Counted from the first letter of the stretch, positions 34,445-46,265 are shown. The stretch: 64,000 nt of DNA from Argyresthia goedartella (GCA_949825045.1 OX463807.1:13169501-13233500); one strand, 5' to 3'. The notes: generated by a model from the letters alone, not told the origin. Translations and numbers: made by a program.

Positions 34445-36375
34445 TTACATGTTAAAATCAGTATTTTTCGGTCGTTTGAGAATTTTTACCGCTCGAGGTT
34501 GATCAGACCTTGAATTAGTGGAAATCTCATTGTCAGTCAAGTCAGGCTGTAATCTTCTTTTCTGAGCTCTAGTCATGACCAATACAACGTTTTCATGCAT
34601 TTTTTGCAACTCTTGACTATTTTTAGGAAGTTCTGAAGGTCTCGGAAGACGACTCAATGCATCTGCAGCTGCGTTGCATCGTCCCGGAACATACTCTATA
34701 TCAAAGTCATATTCTTCGAGATAAAGTCTAAACTTTGTTAACCTACTCGATGGATCGGTCATGTTGAATAAATAAATCAGTGGCTTATGATCAGTTCGTA
34801 TGAGAAACTTTCTGCCGTACAAATAAGGTCTAAAATGCTTAATTGACCATACGATTGCTAATAATTCTAACTCAATAACAGGATATCGGGTTTCGGCTGG
34901 TTTTAAATTAAGGCTCGCGTACGCTATCACGCGACCGTTCTTGTTAGACAATACGGCGCCTAGCCCTATCTTTGATGCGTCTGTCTGTAAAGTAAAGCTA
35001 TTACTATCTGAAAAATCTGGATAATCTAGTACTGGTGGCTGAATAAGAGAGTTTTTCAATGTTTGAAATGCATTTTCGCATTTCGAGCACCAGTTAAAAA
35101 CTGCGTTTTTCTTAGATAACTGAGTTAAAGGATGTGAGATTTCTGCAAATCGTGAGATGAATCTTCTATAATAATTGGCAAACGCAACGAACCTTTTTAC
35201 TTCCTCTACGTTACTGGGTCGTTGGTAATTAACTAAAGTGTCTATTTTAGACGGGTCTGGTGAAATCCCTTCTGCTGTGATTTTATGACCTAAATACATT
35301 ATCTCCTTACGTAAAAATTCGCATTTAAGTGGATTTAACTTCATATTTACTTCTCTAAGTCTGTCTAGAACACGTATCAAGTTTCTATTGTGATCTTCTA
35401 TGCTATTTCCAATTACGATACAGTCATCCAGGTAAATAAAACATTTTTTGTAATTTAATCCTGACATAGCTATGATCATTAATCGAGAAAATGCACTTGG
35501 GCTTGTTTTTAGACCCATGGGGCACCTCTTCATCTGATACATCTTATCGACTGTGAAGGCTGTATACTTGCGTGACGACTCATCAAGCAACAACTGATAA
35601 TATGATTGTGACAAATCTAACTTCGTATAGTAAATGCAATGTGATAATGATTCAAGGATCCCAGTTATGTTTGGTAAAGGAAATTTAATGTCCTGAATAT
35701 TGTTATTTAACTGCCTATAATCAATTACAAGCCTCCATTTCTTCTCATCTGACTTATCCGTCTTTTTCGGTACAAGAAGAACGGGGCTGGACCACTCGGA
35801 AATGGTTTCCTCAATAATGTCGTTATCTAACATGTCCTGAATTTTTGTCCTGTCCTGTTTCTGAACCTCATTTTTCAATGCCTGTGGAAGCCAGTAAGGT
35901 TTTCTGTAAACTGGAGTAACATTATCCTTTAATTGAATGGAATGCTGCAATAAATTAGTAACAGATAGTTTATCTCCTGGCAAATAGAAAACATCTGCGT
36001 ACTTAGCACAAATCTTCTGAATACCCGTTAGTTCCTCTTCGTTTAAATAGGACGATAAATTTAACAGATTTAATAACGTACGAACTCTGTCTGGACTTAT
36101 CTTTCTCTGGTCAAAATTACATACGTCAAAATATTCGTCTAATTCGTGAGTCTCGAAACTAGAACAATCAATATATATTTGTCTATCTGTGGTATTTAAT
36201 ATTCGAATAGGTATTTTACCATTTTCCGGTTTTGTAATAATTCCCGCAACAAAAACACCTTCCTGTATCTCGGTCGCTAAAGTTACACAATCTCTGACCG
36301 CTGACGTTGGGATGTATTTTACTATCTCACAACGTGGCCCTATACTATAATAGTACATTACTTCAGAGGGAAGAA
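34445..36375 (-). pseudogene. Gypsy reverse transcriptase and RNase H
   Basis: Uninterrupted for over 640 codons. RT motifs: WRLVIDYRQLN, YYTKLDLSQSYYQLLL, then the active site FIYLDDCIVIG (YLDD), and YLGHKITAEGISPDPSKI. RNase H motifs: LQTDASKIGLGAVLS (Asp), ELELLAIVWSIKHFRPYL (Glu), IRTDHKPLIYL (Asp) and CNAAADALSRLPR (Asp), so all four acids are kept. The frame ends at a TAA (34445-34447) one base out of phase with the integrase frame. Upstream, residues before GPRCEIVKYIPTSAVRD derive from an inserted sequence, so the true polyprotein start is lost. Confidence 0.9.
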
Positions 36376-36960
36376 AGTGACAGTTCCATACCGAGATTAT
36401 GGCATTTGCGCCACGAGCTTGCGAGGGGCGCAAACCATTTGAGGTATGGAACTGTACTTTATCCTGAGGTATGTATAGTGCTTTTTATTACACCTACGAG
36501 GAAAATTATAGACATAAATGCATCCATATTTTACAAAAAACACAAAGATAAATGCTAAATCAATCGAAGTTTTTGCGAAAATGCGCGGGCTTTTTTTCCT
36601 TTTTTTATTCGCCCGTTTCTGGAGTAGGCTAAGATCATAAGGTCATGCAGCCACTTCTTCCGTGATTCCGCGCGTTTTATATACAAAAATAATTTCGTTT
36701 TTAATTTTCTGTATGCACCAAGGAGATTGGTAACTGGTAAAAAAAAAACTGTATGTGGCCAGTAACAATTTACTTAAAATTTAATTAGTAGACAGTTAAA
36801 GTCTCTTTGTAGTATGACTGCTGAGAAATAAAAAAAAAAAAAAACCGGGTATGTAATGGAATTTCATACATACTTCCCACCCTTGGGTCGGGAGGATTTT
36901 CATACAAACTTCCATACCTTGGGATGAAAGGATTTGAAGGGCGGGATAAAGGCGTTTCTT
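36376..36960. mobile_element. Unidentified ~0.6-kb insertion inside Gypsy pol
   Basis: It separates the protease C-terminus (ending near 36965) from the RT frame. The left side has a 74-base hairpin (36381-36454; arms CAGTTCCATACC and GGTATGGAACTG). There is an A16 run at 36829-36844, and to its right two roughly 40-bp imperfect repeats (TTTCATACATACTTCCCACC / TTTCATACAAACTTCCATAC). No coding frame. A poly(A)-tailed + strand retrocopy is one reading; a fold-back element is another. Confidence 0.5.
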
Positions 36961-36962
36961 CC

Positions 36963-38313
36963 CTCTAATTGGTATAATTAGTATGTATTTTCAGAGCAGG
37001 TGTGATAAAAATATAGTTTTCTGTACTCTCTATCGGGATTGTGACAGCTTGACTTTGGTTCTTCAAACTCAAAGTACAATTTCTGTAGTTAATTATCGCT
37101 TGATAGCGAGTGAAAAAATTCTGTCCTACAATTCCATCTGCACTGCATGATAGTTTCTTAAAAACGTAAAAATTTTGTTTAAAAATTAAACCATTATATA
37201 TATATATATTAAATAAACATATCCCTCTGAAACTAAACTACCACTTATACCATTAATCTTTATTCTATCCTTAATAATATTTGGTACAAAATCATATTTT
37301 TGTAACCATTCATACCTTATCACACATATACTTGCACCACTATCTACTAAAAGATCTATCGATTTATTATTTACGCTACATGATATTATAGAAGTATTAT
37401 TCACGTTAAAAATTCTCAAGTTAGGTACGAAAAAATTTATGCCCTCAGCACGATTGTAATGATTGCTGTCGGTGGCGGCGTCTACATCAGATCTTATGTG
37501 CTGTACGCGCTGACTCTGCGAGAATCGGCCTCGGCCATGCGAACCTCTGTTCGTTGAACTCTGCCAACGACCTCTTCCTCTATGACCTGAATTCGTTCGT
37601 TCGTTCACGTTCCCTACGTTCACCGGCGAATTCTGATTTTGATTACCGAATGACGGTCTAAAAGAACCCCTAGAGAACCTATTGTTCCTAGATCGGTAGA
37701 GTCCGCGATACTGACCCCGAGTACTTTGCGTGCGGTTAAAATGAAATGACGAGGGCTCTGTTGATGACATCGTTTGTTCATCGATAGCAGCTCATATGGA
37801 TTCTGTAAGTGAGGAAAATTGCCTCGAAGCAATAATCGTACTCAATCTTGAGTCAGATAATCCATCTGCAAAACGCTTCATTGCAGTCTTTTCATTGAGA
37901 GGCCTTAATATCTCATATCTCCCTTCATCACCATCGGCCTGGGCTATTGTAAGATTAACGAATAGCTCTTCCAAGTCTGAGCCAAACGATTGTACCGTCC
38001 TACGTCCCTGTCTTGATCTATACAGCTGAGATTGTAAGGTTTCAGCCGATTTCTTCGGTACTAAGAACTTAGTCATATCGCTAACTAAATCGCTAATGCT
38101 TGGATACGATGATCTCAATCTTAACTTTGCACTTGCTGAAAGTCTGGTCTTTAACACAAATTCTATCAGCATGATTCTCGACTGTTCTTTAATCATTGTA
38201 CTATATAACTTAATCCCATCTATCAACTGCTTAGTTTCTTGCTCTTGTCCTGTCATCACAGGTAACAAGGCAATCGCTGTCTTGATATCAAATTCACTAG
38301 CCATTGTGAACAT
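36963..38313 (-). pseudogene. Gypsy gag and aspartic protease
   Basis: The frame starts at ATG 38313 and covers a capsid-like region (FVLKTRLSASAKLRLRSSYP, QSFGSDLEELFVNLTIAQ), then a nucleocapsid-like Arg/Gly-rich segment (RGQYRGLYRSRNNRFSRGSF, HRGRGRWQSS) instead of a CCHC zinc knuckle. Next is retropepsin with LLVDSGASICVI. Breaks: one in-frame TGA at 37792-37794 with the same frame continuing after it, and a frameshift at the (TA)n run 37195-37211 inside the protease. Beyond the run the protease continues (SADGIVGQNFFTRYQAII) to a stop near 36970. A 71-codon frame upstream (38604-38392, coiled-coil-like) is in register but ends in stops. Confidence 0.82.
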
Positions 38314-39195
38314 TTTTTCTGAACTATTATCACAAGTCTGGGATGAAGAATCCTTAAAGGTAACTTACTCACAAATCCTACTATATATCCTTTATATTTC
38401 TTCTACTAAACTCTTAGCAACTGGCACATCCTCAGCACCAATATTCGACTGATTGATCTTTTCGTTCAATACCGATACAATTCTTGACAGTTCACTATAC
38501 CTCTGTTTCGCTTCATAAAACTTTTTGTTGGCTAACTCACTACTTCTTTTCTCTGGACCTAATTTAACTAAATATTCCCTTATGTAATCTAATTTCAAAC
38601 GCAAATCATCTTATTCCTTAGGCATGGTAACATTATAAATTCAAAACAATATTCGCCTATTGCTGCAACATAAAAATATCACAGTACGTAATGAATAACT
38701 TACTTGATTGCTGTACTGGCAGATTTAACTAATCTACGTCGAACGTGACAAGGCTGGCGGCGGCGGCGGCGGCGGGGCGCTGACCATGACAGCAGCTGGG
38801 CACTCCACGAGGCAGGAACAGGTCATCTTCTTGATGTGGCCGGAAAACCCCTGGACTCCCCTTCCGGTCGCAGTCAGTCTTCTAACGAGTCGGGTCACCC
38901 TGTACTCCCCGTTCGGTCGCAGTCAATCTTCATGTCTTGATAGTGTTGCTTGAGTTTATTTAGTTATCTTCACACGAGGGCCGCTTATTATTTATCTTCT
39001 TAAAAAGTTACTGCATAGGTAATTTTGTCTTCATTTTCCGTTGGAATTTTCTTCTAATTTTCTTCATTACGCGTGTTTCAGTTTTTTCTGCATAATTTCC
39101 AATGGGTAGTCTTCAGTTTCGTCTTCATAATATTTCACTGGATGTCTTGGTCTTCATTCTCGAACGCTGATCGCAGGTGGCCTGCAAGGTCGCCA
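38314..39195 (-). other. Gypsy 5' leader
   Basis: Untranslated leader between 5' LTR and gag. Contains the primer-binding site at 39195-39181 and a (GGC)n run at 38757-38775. Confidence 0.6.
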
Positions 39196-39396
39196 TGAGA
39201 TAACATGGGATCTTAGGGCGATAGGTGGCTCAGGAGTCAAACAGCATAACGTTATAATGTTGTATATTTGGGTATAAGAGAGCCTTAAACTAAGTTACAT
39301 AGCTATTTATAGTAATATAAATGCTTACTTAACATATTGTACCTATGTGCGTCACAGTGTGTTGTTTGAGAGTGTGAGTGTAATTCACACATTACA
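39196..39396 (-). repeat. Gypsy 5' LTR, 201 bp
   Basis: Partner of 32788-32988 with a single substitution. Followed by the TTGA duplication at 39397-39400. Confidence 0.95.
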
Positions 39397-39400
39397 TTGA

Positions 39401-40893
39401 GATGATTGAAGTTGTGATAAATTTAATTGATCTATTGTTTTGGATTTCTTGTTTTTACAATTATGGATGAATCTAGTTATGTATGCTATAGTTCTGATTA
39501 GTTTTTTGTAGTCCGATGATTTGTGTATTTGTTTTAGTATTACGTTTTCGTTCGTTGTGTTTGTGTTTGTAAGTGTATGTAATGATATTTCTGGTAGATC
39601 AGTGAAGTAATTGTTTGAGTTTTTTGGTATTTGAATTTCCTTTTGATGTAAAAATGTAGGACCATTCCACCATAAGGTGGACGTGCAGAGAACATTTGCC
39701 TTTACACCTCGTGATACCAGATCAGCGGGATTTTCCGTGGTAGGTACATAACTCCACATGTCTACCTCCGTGGTATCCTGTATTTCACCAACTCTATTAC
39801 CGACAAACTGTTTTAATTGACTTGGTGATTTTCTAAGCCAGCCCAAGACGATAGTGGAGTCTGACCAGTAATAGCGCCGATTGAAGGAAACAGTCAATGA
39901 AGATAGTACCTTGTTACTGAGTCTTGTGCCAAGTAATGCACCGCAGAGTTCTAGCCGCGGTATTGTGGTTGGTTTGTTTGGCGAAACTTTATTTTTGGAT
40001 GCAATAAGACGAAGGCAAACAGTGCCGTCGTTTCCAATTGTCCTCACGTAGACACAGGTGCCATAGGCTCGTTCAGAAGCATCAGTAAACACATGAAGTT
40101 CCGCAAGTTCAAACCGATCACCAAAGACCCATCGAGGTATGCGAAGTGTATTGAGTGAATGAAGAGGGTGAATAAAATCCAAAAATTCACTCCGTATTTT
40201 TGTAGGTACTTCGCAACCCCACTCACATTTATTTAGCCATAACTTTTGCAGAATAAACTTCTCCTCGATAACGCAGGGGCCCACGAGACCATGGGATCAA
40301 AGATTTGGCTCACCAGTGATAGAATTATGCGTTTTGTTATTTTGTTAACTATTGTGAGGTTTATGGAAAATAATAATGTATCTGGTAATGAATCCCAATG
40401 AAGACCTAAAGTTTTGGATGGTGATTGATCATTAAGATTTAAAGGTTTTTCCAAGATTTCTTTGTCGCTGCATATTGATACTAATATTTCAGAGTTAGAT
40501 TGCCACTTACGTAGGTTAAATTTTGCTGTTTGAAGGATGTCGACAATTTGTTTACAAAGTTGTGTCACTGAATTTATGCAATCCCCACCACTTAACAGAT
40601 CGTCTACGTAGAAATCTCTGCTGAGGCTCGTTTTACATCTTCGTTGGGTGCTTGCTCTGCAAGAGAGACCAAACATTTGGTCCCTAAATATGGTGCAGAT
40701 GCGGTACCGTATGCTACAGTGTTTAATGTAAAGGTTTTAAGAGGACCTGAAGAATTGAATCGATGTATTATTTGCTGCAGATGGCGCTGTGAAGGTTCGA
40801 CTAAGATTGCCCTATACATTTTTTCAATGTCGCCTGATAGTATAAACTTGTGTTGCCTGAAGCGTAGCAATATCGACAAAAGGTCGTCCTGAA
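39401..40893 (-). pseudogene. BEL reverse transcriptase (C-terminal part) and RNase H
   Basis: Three frames in series (40893-40604, 40676-40233, 40284-39401) make one domain run: DIEKMYRAILVEPSQRHLQQ, then the active site RDFYVDDLLSGG (YVDD). RNase H follows with ELHVFTDASERAYGTCVYVR (Asp), TIPRLELCGALLG (Glu), RYYWSDSTIVLGWLRK (Asp) and TENPADLVSRG (Asp). Frameshifts lie near 40640 and 40280. At its N-terminal side the gene is cut by the LINE at 40894 and resumes at 44114. On its C-terminal side it was cut by the Gypsy element; the last residues of the open frame come from the Gypsy LTR. Confidence 0.88.
40889..40893. repeat. LINE target site duplication CTGAA, left
   Basis: CTGAA here and at 44109-44113 flank the LINE. 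Joining the flanks at this point restores the BEL order on either side. Confidence 0.75.
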
Positions 40894-43800
40894 AACTTTT
40901 TTGCTCGTTTTCATGATGTCGCGGTTTAATAACTTAAAAGTTGGATTATTTAATGCTGGTTCCCTTGGTACGGGACATGATGAGCTGATTGCGACTTTAA
41001 CAGATACGAACGCAGACATTATTGCCATAAACGAGTCTTGGCTTCGGGCTGGAGAGGATGGACGTGCTCCCGCCGTGCCTAATTACCGACTACGGCACGT
41101 TCCCCGGCCGGTCGAAATATGTGGAGGACGCGGTGGGGGCGTTGGTTTCTTCCTGCGCCGGGGCCTCCACGCGCGCACACTTACACATCCTCCCGCTGCG
41201 CTCGTAGAACAAATGTGGTTGAAAACAATAATTAACATCAAACATTTAATCATTGGGACCGCATATCGGCCACCGCGGCTCGATGTTAACACTTTTTTTG
41301 ATGCCATTACTGACTCAATAACTTCTTTTATTAAATACGACCGACTGATTCTACTGGGTGACTTTAATATTTATTATATGGACAAGAACGACAGAAAACT
41401 TAGATGTTTGACACAATTTCTGACAACGATTGGCTTGACACAACATGTAAGCGACCCGACTCACTTTACGGAACACAGCCAGACAACTATAGACCTTATT
41501 TGCTCCGACGCTCGTGTTGTGTCTGTGGACTTGCAGCATATCCCGGACTTAGGGAGGCATGCATTCATCACAGCCGAGTTTGACATTAAAAAACGGAAAC
41601 CGACACCTAGACGTATTACTTATAGACCACTGAAAGATATTAACCTAACTATATTTAACAATGACCTTGACGCCATAAACTGGGAACAAATTTATTTACT
41701 TAACAAAATAAATGACATGGTTAGACTATTCAACTTATTGCTACTAGGACTTTTTGACAGACACGCGCCGGAGAAGATGATAGTGGTGAAGGAGGCACTT
41801 AAACCATGGCTCACGAGCAACGTTCGGCTCATGATGCGGCTCAGAAACGTGACTCACACTCGTTACAAACGAACCGGAAGCGATGTTCACAAGCGGTATT
41901 ACCTCGACCTGAAGCACCTTGTGATAGAAGCCATTTATAACGAGAAACGTGCCTTCTTCACGCATCATATTAATGACATTACCGACTCGAAGACTCTCTG
42001 GAAAACCTTAAAGCGCACTGTTCTTCCAGATTCACAGACGCAGACTGACCTCCCGGCACAATTTGATGACCTTGACTTGATAAACCGTCATTTCCTTAAT
42101 ATTCCTGGGAAACAGGAAGTTATTTTATCTGACTTAACTTTTTTTGAATTTAATAGACATAATGACAAAACTTTCACACTTTCTCCTACTACTGCTACTG
42201 CCGTCACAAAACTCATTACGTCAATAAAAACCACAGCAAAAGGACTCGACTCAATTGATATTGACATGATACTTCTGACATTACCGAGAACTACAGACGT
42301 ACTGACTTACATTATTAATATGAGCATTCTGACAATGACTTTCCCAGCTGACTGGAAAATTGCTCAGGTGACCCCGTTACCAAAAAAAACGAATCCCACT
42401 GAAATGTCTCAACTGTGACCTATAAGTATTCTTCCTTGTGCATCGAAGATAATAGAACGGGTAGTTTGCGAACAGCTGTCCGATTACCTGGAGAAAAACA
42501 GCATACTCCCTGAACTGCAGTCAGGTTTTCGCAAAGGTCGATCGACAGCTACTGCGCTGCTCGTGATGCTGGTAAAAGTACTTTTTAGTGCTTTTAGATT
42601 TCTCCAGGGCCTTCGACTGTATTAGCATACCCCTACTATTATCCAAGATGTCTTATTACGGGTTTGATGTCACTGCTACAAAATGGTTCAGTAGCTATTT
42701 GTCTGGCCGTGCGCAGGCAGTTGCATTGCGTAGGGTGCTCTGCGGTCCTCTGTTTGTCCTGTGACAAGAGGAGTACCGCAGGGTTCGATACTCGGGCCTC
42801 TGCTCTTTATACTGTATAGCGCTGATATCACTAACAGTATAGAGATCTGCAAGTATCACCTGTACGCGGACGACGTGCAACTTTACTTTTCTAGCGTGCC
42901 GTCAGACACATCTGCTGCCATAAACAAGATAAATTCTGACCTAGACCGTATTTCCTCTTGGTCGGACAAGAGCTATTTAGTTCTTAATCCTGGCAAGTCG
43001 AAATATGTCGTTTTTGGGTAAAAACATCAAATCCGTAATACCCTTGAAGCTCTGTCTTCCGGGAATGTCGCCGTCATGGGCGAACCAATTGAACGGGTGG
43101 TAGAAGCAACCAACCTCGGCCTTTTAATGGACGGGAATTTGCGCTTTGAGAACCACATACTAAATGTTGTGAGTAACTGCTTCTATCGCCTCAAAGTTCT
43201 ATATAATATACGAGATTACCTAAGTGTCGATTTGCGTGTTGACCTATGTGAATCACTTATATTATCTAGGTTAAACTATTGTGATGTCGTGATGATGGGT
43301 GCATTACTGGTCGTTCCAAGAGGCTCATACAACGAGTGCAGAACGCATGTGCTCGTTTTTGTTTCAGAGTCCCTCCCCGGTCCCACATCACTCCATATTT
43401 GAACGCCGCTAACTTGCTTAACATGCCTGCACGCCGGCGCCTGCACTTGGCCACTCTGCTGTTCGGGGTGGTAAGACACAAAACCCCCACCTACCTTTTT
43501 AATAAACTGGTTTGGTCCAAAAGTGTGCGCAGGTTCAAGGCAATGGCCATTATACCTAAGCACCGAACCGCTACTTTCAGAGGTAGTTTCAAGTATGCGG
43601 CGTCTAAGTGCTGGAATGATATCCCTCCTCCTATCCAAGGGGCGCTTAGCAGATACACCTTTAAGCGTATGCTTAAAGGCTATTTGTTGACGCTCCAGAA
43701 AACATCCTAATCCCCAGCACTGTGACAGCAATAAATATGCCAATTGCATTTTTTTTTTTTATCTAGTTTTATTTGTAATTCTTACTGTAAATATTATATT

Positions 43801-44108
43801 AATGAAGCTGCATCTAGGTAGTGTTTACATTATTATCTCACTTTGTATTTATGTTTATTTCTCTTTCGCCTGTCGCAAAAATATAGGTAGTTTATAGATA
43901 TATATTCTTTTGGTATGACGTTTCCGTGAGTCACCGACGGTGCTGGCTGAAAATCAGCGCTGTAGGTGTCTGACATCTCAGCATAATGCTGAGCCAGTGT
44001 CCGGTTCACTGCCGCAGAGACACACTTGTTATATGTTTTTTGTTTATTTTTTGTTTAATATGCGTGTCCTGTGTGTTTGTGAATAAATGTTTCTTTCTTT
44101 CTTTCTTT
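40894..44108 (+). mobile_element. LINE (CR1/Jockey-type) inserted in BEL reverse transcriptase
   Basis: 3.2 kb, + strand, opposite to its BEL host. It starts about 20 bases before the ORF2 ATG at 40913, so ORF1 is missing. The 3' UTR (43711-44108) contains GGCTGAAAATCAGCGCTG and ends AATAAATG followed by a (TTTC)4 tail. Flanked by CTGAA duplications. Related in ORF2 and 3' UTR to the LINE at 11522. Confidence 0.88.
40913..43710 (+). pseudogene. LINE ORF2: endonuclease and reverse transcriptase, broken
   Basis: APE-type endonuclease at the N-terminus: LKVGLFNAGSLG (Asn), IIAINESWL (Glu), IGTAYRPPR, LLGDFNIYYMD (Asp, Asn) and TTIDLICSD, then DLGRHAFITAEF around the terminal His. RT follows: LQSGFRKGRSTATALLV (about 42518), FSRAFDC-like (about 42600), VPQGSILGPLLFILYSADI (42770-42826) and HLYADDVQLYF with YADD at 42862-42873. 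The C-terminal part has PRSHITPYLNAANLLNMPAR and KCWNDIPPPIQGALSRYTF, ending with a stop at 43708-43710. Disabling: TGA at 42416-42418 in the conserved LRPIS region, a deletion/frameshift near 42580, and further shifts near 42750, 43022 and 43290-43340. Confidence 0.88.
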
Positions 44109-44113
44109 CTGAA

Positions 44114-44621
44114 TGGTAGACCCGACCATTTGTAACTCATTAAAAGATTTACCCGATGTAGTTGTTGCTGATGCGTCAAATACCACTCTAAGCTTCGTAG
44201 TGGTACTGGATTCGCGCAGCACATAATGATGTGGTAAATAAATGTTGACTCTGTTCCTTTTATGTGAGTGTTTGTTTTCAGTCATGTGACCCATAGCTAA
44301 GTATTATTTGATGAATTTGTTGTATCTTTGTTTGAGTGTTAAGTCACGATTAAGCTTGCGCTCCATGGGTAAGAACATACTTTTTGCCATGCCATAGGAA
44401 TCTCCAAGGGTATCGGGTGAGCCTTTTAATGCTATGGTGATTATAAATTGACCATTTTCGTCACGACGCGTTGTTTCCTTGAAAATCTTTTCGCAAGCAA
44501 GCTCTTCCTTTGACATGCAGTAATTATGAGGTACTGTGTCAAGTTCCCAGAAGCGAGTAAGATGTGGATCATCATTTATGGTTTGTACAAAATGACACGT
44601 ATATTGTTTTTTAAGATTCAA
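44114..44621 (-). pseudogene. BEL reverse transcriptase N-terminal part
   Basis: The minus-strand frame includes LTRFWELDTVP, FKETTRRDENGQFIITIALK and MFLPMERKLNRDL, then an in-frame TAA at 44304-44306 and, still in register, YLPHHYVLRESSTTTKLRVV and FDASATTTSGKSFNELQMVG. The VVFDASA motif is the classic start of the BEL/Pao RT palm. The gene is interrupted at 44113 by the LINE and continues at 40893. It is joined upstream to the protease through a frameshift near 44625. Confidence 0.85.
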
Positions 44622-44622
44622 T

Positions 44623-45235
44623 GAATAATACTGCCAGTTATAAGCCAGCCCAGTTTAGTTTCATGTAGTTTTGACGTTTTTTCATGTTTTAAGACTTTCC
44701 AAAATATTTCCGCGCCTACTAATATGTCAATATTTGCAGGTATATTAAAGTTCGGGTCTGCTAATTGTATACCTTCTGGTATTGGTATGTTATGTCTGTC
44801 TTAATACGAGACAGGCAATGCGTTCGTGATTTTTGGTAAAACGTAACAAGATATTTTTGTCTTGTAGTTACCAAAACATGATTCAATTGATAGGTCACAA
44901 GACTCTATAGCATTAGATATTTGACTGTTGATACCTGAGACAGTAGAGCCAGCGGTACGCTTTACCAGACCGAGTTTATCCCTTAGATTCTGGGTCACAA
45001 AATTGGCCGAGCTGCCGTTGTCGAGCAGCAGTCTCGCGGTATGTATGTTTCCTTGTGCATCCACAACTCTCACTAACGCTGTGGATAACAGAATATGTGT
45101 GCGGTCATCATCTGTGTGTACGACTTCTGTTGACAACGATATACAATTATCTGCGTGTGGCTCGACATGAGCTTCCTTATGCAACAGAGTGCTATATACG
45201 TCTTCCTGGGCAATACTTGCAATGAGAAAGAACAC
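44623..45235 (-). pseudogene. BEL aspartic protease (DUF1758-type)
   Basis: The minus strand reads STALVRVVDAQGNIHTARLL then LDNGSSANFVTQNLRDKLGL: the DxGSS motif of the BEL/Pao protease, with Asn in place of the usual Ser/Thr in DNGSS, which is normal for this family. SKISCYVLPKI-like residues follow. A TAA near 44801 is followed in frame by PANIDILVGAEIFWKVLKHE and KLGWLITGS, the protease-to-RT linker typical of BEL. One stop and a terminal frameshift. Confidence 0.8.
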
Positions 45236-45297
45236 AACGGCTATCTGTATGTCCAGGCCGAAGGCAATTCATGCAGACATTGCTTTGTGTCGCTTTT

Positions 45298-46265
45298 TTA
45301 ATGCGAGAACCTGTCTAAAGCTCGAAACGATTGACATGCGAATAAATAATGATTTTGTGAACACATAGGGCATGATACTGTTTTAGTGTAGACATTGTGT
45401 TGGATTTCGGGGTTTTTTGATGATAATTTTGCTTTGTTTGATGATGTAGTTTTATTTACATAAGTGTGTTTAGGCGTTGGTTTGGATGTTTCAAGACTTT
45501 TTTTATCTTGTAAGGTTTCCAGCAAGTCACATTTACTGCTAAGAAAGTCTATGAATTATGTTAGTGTAGGGGAGTCACATGACAGTGTATTTTTGTGTTC
45601 CTCCCAGTCCCGGTTAGTAATCATATCAAGTTTATTGGCCATCGTAAATATGATGACGGTGTCCCAGTATTGTGTGAGTTCACCCAAGGTAGCAAAGGAT
45701 CTTAGGTTTTTTACTGTAATGTATACTAAGTTACGCAAGGCAGTGCATGATTCTTTTTGAATTGATTCTAGGTTGAATATCATTTTAGGTAGTTATCGAT
45801 AAGCATTCTCTTATTGTCGTATCTTTTCACTAATAACTGCCATGCCGTTGTGTAATGAAATGATGTGAAGTCTATACCCTGTATCACTAAGGGAAGAAAA
45901 CGTGATACATGAATAAGGGAAGAATACGTATCTCTGAATTCGAGCCAGTGCTGATAGTCTCCGTCGAAGTGAGGCAGATCAATCTTGGGCAACCTCACAA
46001 AGTTGGTACTGTGGCCTGGACCAGGCTTGCCTGACTCGGAATCAGAGCGGTTCTCCAAGTCTTGCAAGGCGGCCTCACGAGCGGCGCCTAATCTAGTACG
46101 CGCCACTGACAGGTGTTTGTAGTACGAGGATTCCCACTGTTCTCGATCCTGGTACATCTCATCAGGTGTCTCCGATAACCGCTCGATTTCACTCTGTAAT
46201 TCATCAAATGAACCATATAATAAATCCATTTTTGTAAAGCGCGAGTCTAACTCGGTTGCTTGCAC
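45298..46265 (-). pseudogene. BEL gag (DUF1759-type) with zinc-knuckle region
   Basis: Starts at ATG 46265. The N-terminal half is helical and charged (LQSEIERLSETPDEMYQDRE), followed by the DUF1759 hallmark LPKIDLPHFDGDYQHWLEFR (about residues 97-116). After a shortened capsid and a frameshift at 45780, a second frame continues (TVIIFTMANKLDMITNRDWE). A third (45525-45298) contains SCPMCSQNHYLFACQSFRAL, a zinc-knuckle-like CxxC..H....C. Two frame breaks. The capsid between IHVSRFLP and LVIQGIDF is probably deleted. Confidence 0.82.

Larger units (their letters stand above)
32788..39396 (-). mobile_element. Ty3/Gypsy LTR retrotransposon, young but disabled
   Basis: 6609 bp with 201-bp LTRs ending TG...CA that differ at one base, a 4-bp TTGA duplication, a primer-binding site TGGCGACCTTGCAGG next to the 5' LTR (complement of 39195-39181) and a polypurine tract GGGGAGG next to the 3' LTR (complement of 32989-32995). 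Order: gag, protease, RT, RNase H, integrase. No envelope-like frame is seen. It sits inside the BEL element between RNase H and integrase. The disabling changes are a gag stop, a protease frameshift, an insertion of about 0.6 kb and a pol frameshift. Confidence 0.93.

Noticed and set aside
32788..39396. Envelope gene (errantivirus) in the Gypsy element
   Set aside because: After integrase only about 125 bases remain before the LTR; no third frame exists.
41083..41968. Minus-strand frames across the LINE ORF2
   Set aside because: Shadows of the + strand endonuclease/RT coding sequence.
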